The position numbers and the translations under genes were made by a program. Positions 51,186-53,395 of a DNA stretch of 53,395 nt are shown here, in pieces (the first letter of the stretch is position 1; every line of letters begins with the position of its first letter). The notes under the pieces are model-generated. The model worked only from the letters and a program-made list of their open reading frames with translations. It was not told the origin of the DNA and made no database searches. The stretch is taken from IMG/VR virus record IMGVR_UViG_3300043466_002220, positions 1 to 53,395 of that record. One strand, written 5' to 3'. Source of the stretch: a virus.

Positions 51186-51992
51186 ATGAGTGTTGCTAAA
51201 ACAAGTCTTTTATTAGATAAACTATCTAAAAAAGAAAAAGTAGAACAATCTAAAGATAAAAGTTCTTCAGATACATTATTGTTATTAGCAGACAATAGTA
51301 AATCTAAAGAAATTGAAATTCTTAAAACTATTGGTTTAGATTATCATATTAAAGAAGTTGAAAAAATTAAAAATGATTCATCTAGAATTCAAATTATTGA
51401 AAGTACATATAATCGTCCTGTTTATACAGGTCAGCAGATTAAAAAATTATGTAATCAATATGGTTTAAGAATTCTTAGAGCAGATTCATTTAAAGCTAAG
51501 ACACCAACATTTGTAGGTGAAGAAATTTTAAAATTTGTTGCTGAAAATAGTAAAGAAGTTGTTGCAAATGAAGAAACAGGTAGAACAAGAACTGTATCTG
51601 AATTACATATAGGTGAATCTTCATTCTTTATTTTATCAACAAACAGATCATTTAATGGTGAATCTTTAGAATCTGCAACATTATTTTATAGAGAAAAACG
51701 TGAATATCAAAATTATCATAATGCTGGAGAAGAAAATATATTTGTAGAAATATGTTCTTGGGGTAAATCATTTGATAATTCATTGACTAATATTGTTGAC
51801 TTTACTTTATGTAGTGAAGATAGAGGTTCTTGGATTATCATACCAATGATTCTTTGTTTAATTTCACTAATTGTTTCATTATTCATAGATCAAAATATGA
51901 ATTATTTATTTTTAACAGGATTTATCCTTTCAACAGTTGTAATGTTAGTAAGTGATAGTTCACAATATTTTAAATCATGGACTTCAAATTAA
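51186..51992 (+). CDS. Protein with soluble domain and C-terminal membrane hairpin, 268 aa
   Basis: The first 200 residues are soluble and mixed alpha/beta, starting MSVAKTSLLLDKLSKKEKVE with a Lys/Ser-rich linker and then IQIIESTYNRPVYTGQQIKK and LHIGESSFFILSTNRSF. Two membrane segments follow (WIIIPMILCLISLIVSLFI, YLFLTGFILSTVVMLVS) near 216-260. It overlaps the next gene by 16 nt and lies 2 nt after the exported coiled-coil gene. Function unknown. Confidence 0.65.
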   Translation: MSVAKTSLLLDKLSKKEKVEQSKDKSSSDTLLLLADNSKSKEIEILKTIGLDYHIKEVEKIKNDSSRIQIIESTYNRPVYTGQQIKKLCNQYGLRILRADSFKAKTPTFVGEEILKFVAENSKEVVANEETGRTRTVSELHIGESSFFILSTNRSFNGESLESATLFYREKREYQNYHNAGEENIFVEICSWGKSFDNSLTNIVDFTLCSEDRGSWIIIPMILCLISLIVSLFIDQNMNYLFLTGFILSTVVMLVSDSSQYFKSWTSN

Positions 51993-52276
51993 GATTAAAA
52001 TCAATAGGAATATTATTTCTAATTTACGCACTGTTTACGTGTATTAACTGGTACACTAACTTAAAACAAGTTAGAATGTATGAAGAAATAGATAAAAGAG
52101 AATTAACAGAATTAGAAATTAACAAATATATTGTAAAACCTAATAAAAGAAAAGATTATTATCTTATTAGACAATCTGATTATTTTGGTAAAAATTCATT
52201 AATACCTTTTATTGTAAATAAAAAATTAATAAAAAAACATCCTGATAAAATTATTGAAAAAGATTGTGGGTGTTAA
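51977..52276 (+). CDS. Membrane-anchored small protein, 99 aa
   Basis: Starts MDFKLRLKSIGILFLIYALF, a single N-terminal membrane anchor, followed by a basic and acidic exported or cytoplasmic part (ELTELEINKYIVKPNKRKDY) ending in CGC. It overlaps the upstream gene by 16 nt, so it probably works with it. No motif recognised. Confidence 0.6.
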   Translation: MDFKLRLKSIGILFLIYALFTCINWYTNLKQVRMYEEIDKRELTELEINKYIVKPNKRKDYYLIRQSDYFGKNSLIPFIVNKKLIKKHPDKIIEKDCGC

Positions 52277-52372
52277 AACTTTTATAGAAACCACCGCCTT
52301 CAATAGTGGATCGTCGTTTAACTAGAGCATGCTGAATATCAGAGGGAAGAGAACCCATAGTTAATGGTTATA

Positions 52373-52442
52373 ATCTGAGTCATCTAACGGGTAAGACCTC
52401 AACACGGGTTGAGTAATGAGGGTTCGAGCCCCTTCTCAGGTT
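52373..52442 (+). tRNA. tRNA-like element with abnormal anticodon loop
   Basis: Acceptor strands ATCTGAG (52373-52379) and CTCAGGT (52435-52441) pair at all seven positions (one G-U). A T-arm GAGGG-TTCGAGC-CCCTT and a short D-arm (TCT/AGA, loop with GGG) are present. The anticodon stem CTCAA/TTGAG is perfect but the loop is CACGGG, six bases without U33, so no valid anticodon is seen. Without a proper loop this is a decayed tRNA or a mimic. Upstream, 52277-52372 holds no gene but has a possible D-arm-like string (AGTTAATGGTTATAA). Confidence 0.45.
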
Positions 52443-52483
52443 CAAATACAAAGTTCATAATATTGTATTTAATAGTTAGTGGG

Positions 52484-52541
52484 TAAATGTGAGTGAAAAT
52501 ATGTAACTGCGAAATCAGATATGTAAAGTAACTCACATTTA
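52484..52541 (+). ncRNA. Small RNA hairpin or terminator with 11-bp stem
   Basis: TAAATGTGAGT (52484-52494) pairs with ACTCACATTTA (52531-52541) around a 36-nt loop that holds CTG/CAG and two copies of ATATGTAA. A T-run (TTTTT) follows at once, so it can end transcription from the tRNA-like region. The large loop is unusual for a terminator. Confidence 0.55.
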
Positions 52542-52570
52542 TTTTTATTAATCCTAAAAAAGAAATAATT

Positions 52571-52918
52571 ATGAAAATAATATGTTTTATATATTTTTTA
52601 TGTATATCATATACATCAGAAAATATAACAACTGTATCATTTTATAGTGATAAACATCATGGTAAAAATACAGCATCAGGTGAAAAGTTTAATATGAATA
52701 GTTTAACTGCTGCTCATAGAACATTACCATTTGGTACATTAGTAGAAATTACTAATTTAAATAACAGTCAGTCAGTTATTGTTAGAATTAACGATAGAGG
52801 ACCTTTTATTAAAGGTAGAAAATTTGATTTATCTAAAGCAGCATTTAAACAAATATGTCCATTAAGATATGGTAAAATTAAAGTTAAATATAAAATTATA
52901 ACAAATGAGAAACAATAA
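52571..52918 (+). CDS. RlpA-like septal/cell-wall protein (double-psi beta-barrel), 115 aa
   Basis: A signal segment ([17 protein letters not shown]) is followed by the RlpA pattern: [60 protein letters not shown]. The double-psi beta-barrel of RlpA acts on peptidoglycan glycan strands in bacteria; the key His and Asp-Arg-Gly region are kept. The protein lacks the C-terminal SPOR domain and is smaller than bacterial RlpA. In the plus-strand (early-type) arm, it may loosen the wall for entry or protect the host wall rather than cause lysis. The next frame overlaps its stop. Confidence 0.88.
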   Translation: MKIICFIYFLCISYTSENITTVSFYSDKHHGKNTASGEKFNMNSLTAAHRTLPFGTLVEITNLNNSQSVIVRINDRGPFIKGRKFDLSKAAFKQICPLRYGKIKVKYKIITNEKQ

Positions 52919-52985
52919 TGAAATACATTATCTTGATAAAATGGATCAAGAAGGTTGGTTTGATGGTATAGTAGTATCATCTTAA
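52905..52985 (+). CDS. Micro-ORF of 26 codons, unknown
   Basis: It starts [20 protein letters not shown] and overlaps the RlpA-like stop region by 14 nt. Acidic, soluble peptide without motif. The only support is its position and coupled layout, so it may be chance. Confidence 0.3.
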   Translation: MRNNNEIHYLDKMDQEGWFDGIVVSS

Positions 52986-53011
52986 TTAGTAACTATTAAA
53001 TAATAATAAAA

Positions 53012-53395
53012 ATGAAACAATTACAAAAACAAGATTTAAAAGAAGGTGGAATTTATATTGCAAAACAGAAAGTAGGTGTTGACAAATATATTGTAAAAAT
53101 AACTAACAATATGTGTTCATGTTTTAATATTTATAGTTATAATAAATTTTTGTATAGAAATGGAAATTTTTCTAGTATTTCACTTAATTTTTATGAAGCA
53201 ACACTTGAAGAAAAACATTGGTTAGAAGAATGTATTAAAGCTGATAAATTTATTTCTTATGAAGAAGCTATGAAAACATTTGTTCCTGAATTTACATTAC
53301 CTGAGAAATGGTATATTAAAGCTAGATTATTAAATGATAATCAATTACAAAAATTAGTTATTTATTTAATATTAATAAATAAAGATGGTGCTACA
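53012..53395 (+). CDS. Conserved phage protein, at least 128 aa (runs off the window)
   Basis: The frame starts MKQLQKQDLKEGGIYIAKQK and stays open to the window end. Features include a possible small beta domain (DKYIVKITNNMCSCFNIYSY) and the stretch EKHWLEECIKADKFISYEEA, a pattern I know from small proteins of phages of Bacteroidota. The C-terminal part here (FTLPEKWYIKARLLNDNQLQ) continues beyond the window. The leader carries TTAGTAACTATTAAATAAT. Confidence 0.6.
   Translation, partial: MKQLQKQDLKEGGIYIAKQKVGVDKYIVKITNNMCSCFNIYSYNKFLYRNGNFSSISLNFYEATLEEKHWLEECIKADKFISYEEAMKTFVPEFTLPEKWYIKARLLNDNQLQKLVIYLILINKDGAT

Noticed and set aside
52321-52372. Alternative tRNA start using GAACCCATAGTTAATGG as acceptor and D-arm
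   Set aside because: Only five of seven acceptor pairs form and the position would conflict with the T-arm anchor; the ATCTGAG/CTCAGGT acceptor is better.
1-53395. Alternative genetic code (TAG or TGA reassigned), as in some crAss-like phages
   Set aside because: All recognisable virion genes run full length with the standard code and no suppressor tRNA is seen.

Overview
The window is a 53.4 kb segment of an AT-rich tailed-phage genome of the crAss-like type (Crassvirales), infecting a member of the Bacteroidota. Three things support this. The minus-strand block carries the crAss-like virion gene order: PhoH-like ATPase, large terminase, portal, scaffold-like protein, major capsid protein, tail and ring proteins, a ~1,500-residue muzzle-like protein, three large ejected-protein-like genes, and the start of a giant protein of the virion RNA polymerase region. 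Seven promoters match the Bacteroidota pattern (TTG, 20 nt, TAnnTTTG). Starts lack Shine-Dalgarno sites and lie in A/T-rich leaders. All long frames read with the standard code.

Layout. Positions 1-42,211 are coded entirely on the minus strand, read right to left: a ClpP-like protease; about ten small overlapping genes, two with zinc-ribbon-like cysteines; a PhoH-like ATPase; a GroES-like protein; a full GroEL-like chaperonin; then packaging and head genes (TerL, portal, scaffold, MCP). These are followed by neck and tail genes, fibre-like proteins, a lysis group (two small membrane proteins, M15 endolysin, spanin-like protein), a DEDD exonuclease, ring proteins, the muzzle, a free-standing GIY-YIG homing endonuclease, and the ejected/RNA polymerase end. 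Hairpin terminators after the MCP, after the 337-aa structural gene, after the exonuclease and after the muzzle divide the block.

Positions 42,212-42,850 are the divergence zone. It holds a minus-strand non-coding RNA with its own promoter and terminator, and a plus-strand leader that can form a pseudoknot. Everything from 42,851 onward is on the plus strand. This arm differs in style: tiny genes (26-270 codons), many encoding membrane, lipoprotein or secreted products (SGNH-hydrolase-like lipoprotein, RlpA-like protein, a three-gene membrane cluster), separated by long stretches without genes but rich in perfect inverted repeats. One canonical tRNA-Met, one tRNA-Ser with an inserted hairpin, and two aberrant tRNA-like elements lie here. 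I found no convincing host-type promoter on this strand, which fits (by inference) early transcription by the injected virion RNA polymerase.

The most interesting signal is a family of structured RNAs in the plus-strand arm. Two neighbouring ~190-nt units (47,993-48,186 and 48,197-48,380) share four sequence boxes in the same order and are each closed by a 10-bp helix whose sequence differs by compensatory changes. A third candidate is at 49,803-49,959. The wider 43.8-44.6 kb and 48.4-49.3 kb intervals look like large structured RNAs near phage tRNA genes, comparable in setting, though not shown to be related, to GOLLD and ROOL RNAs.
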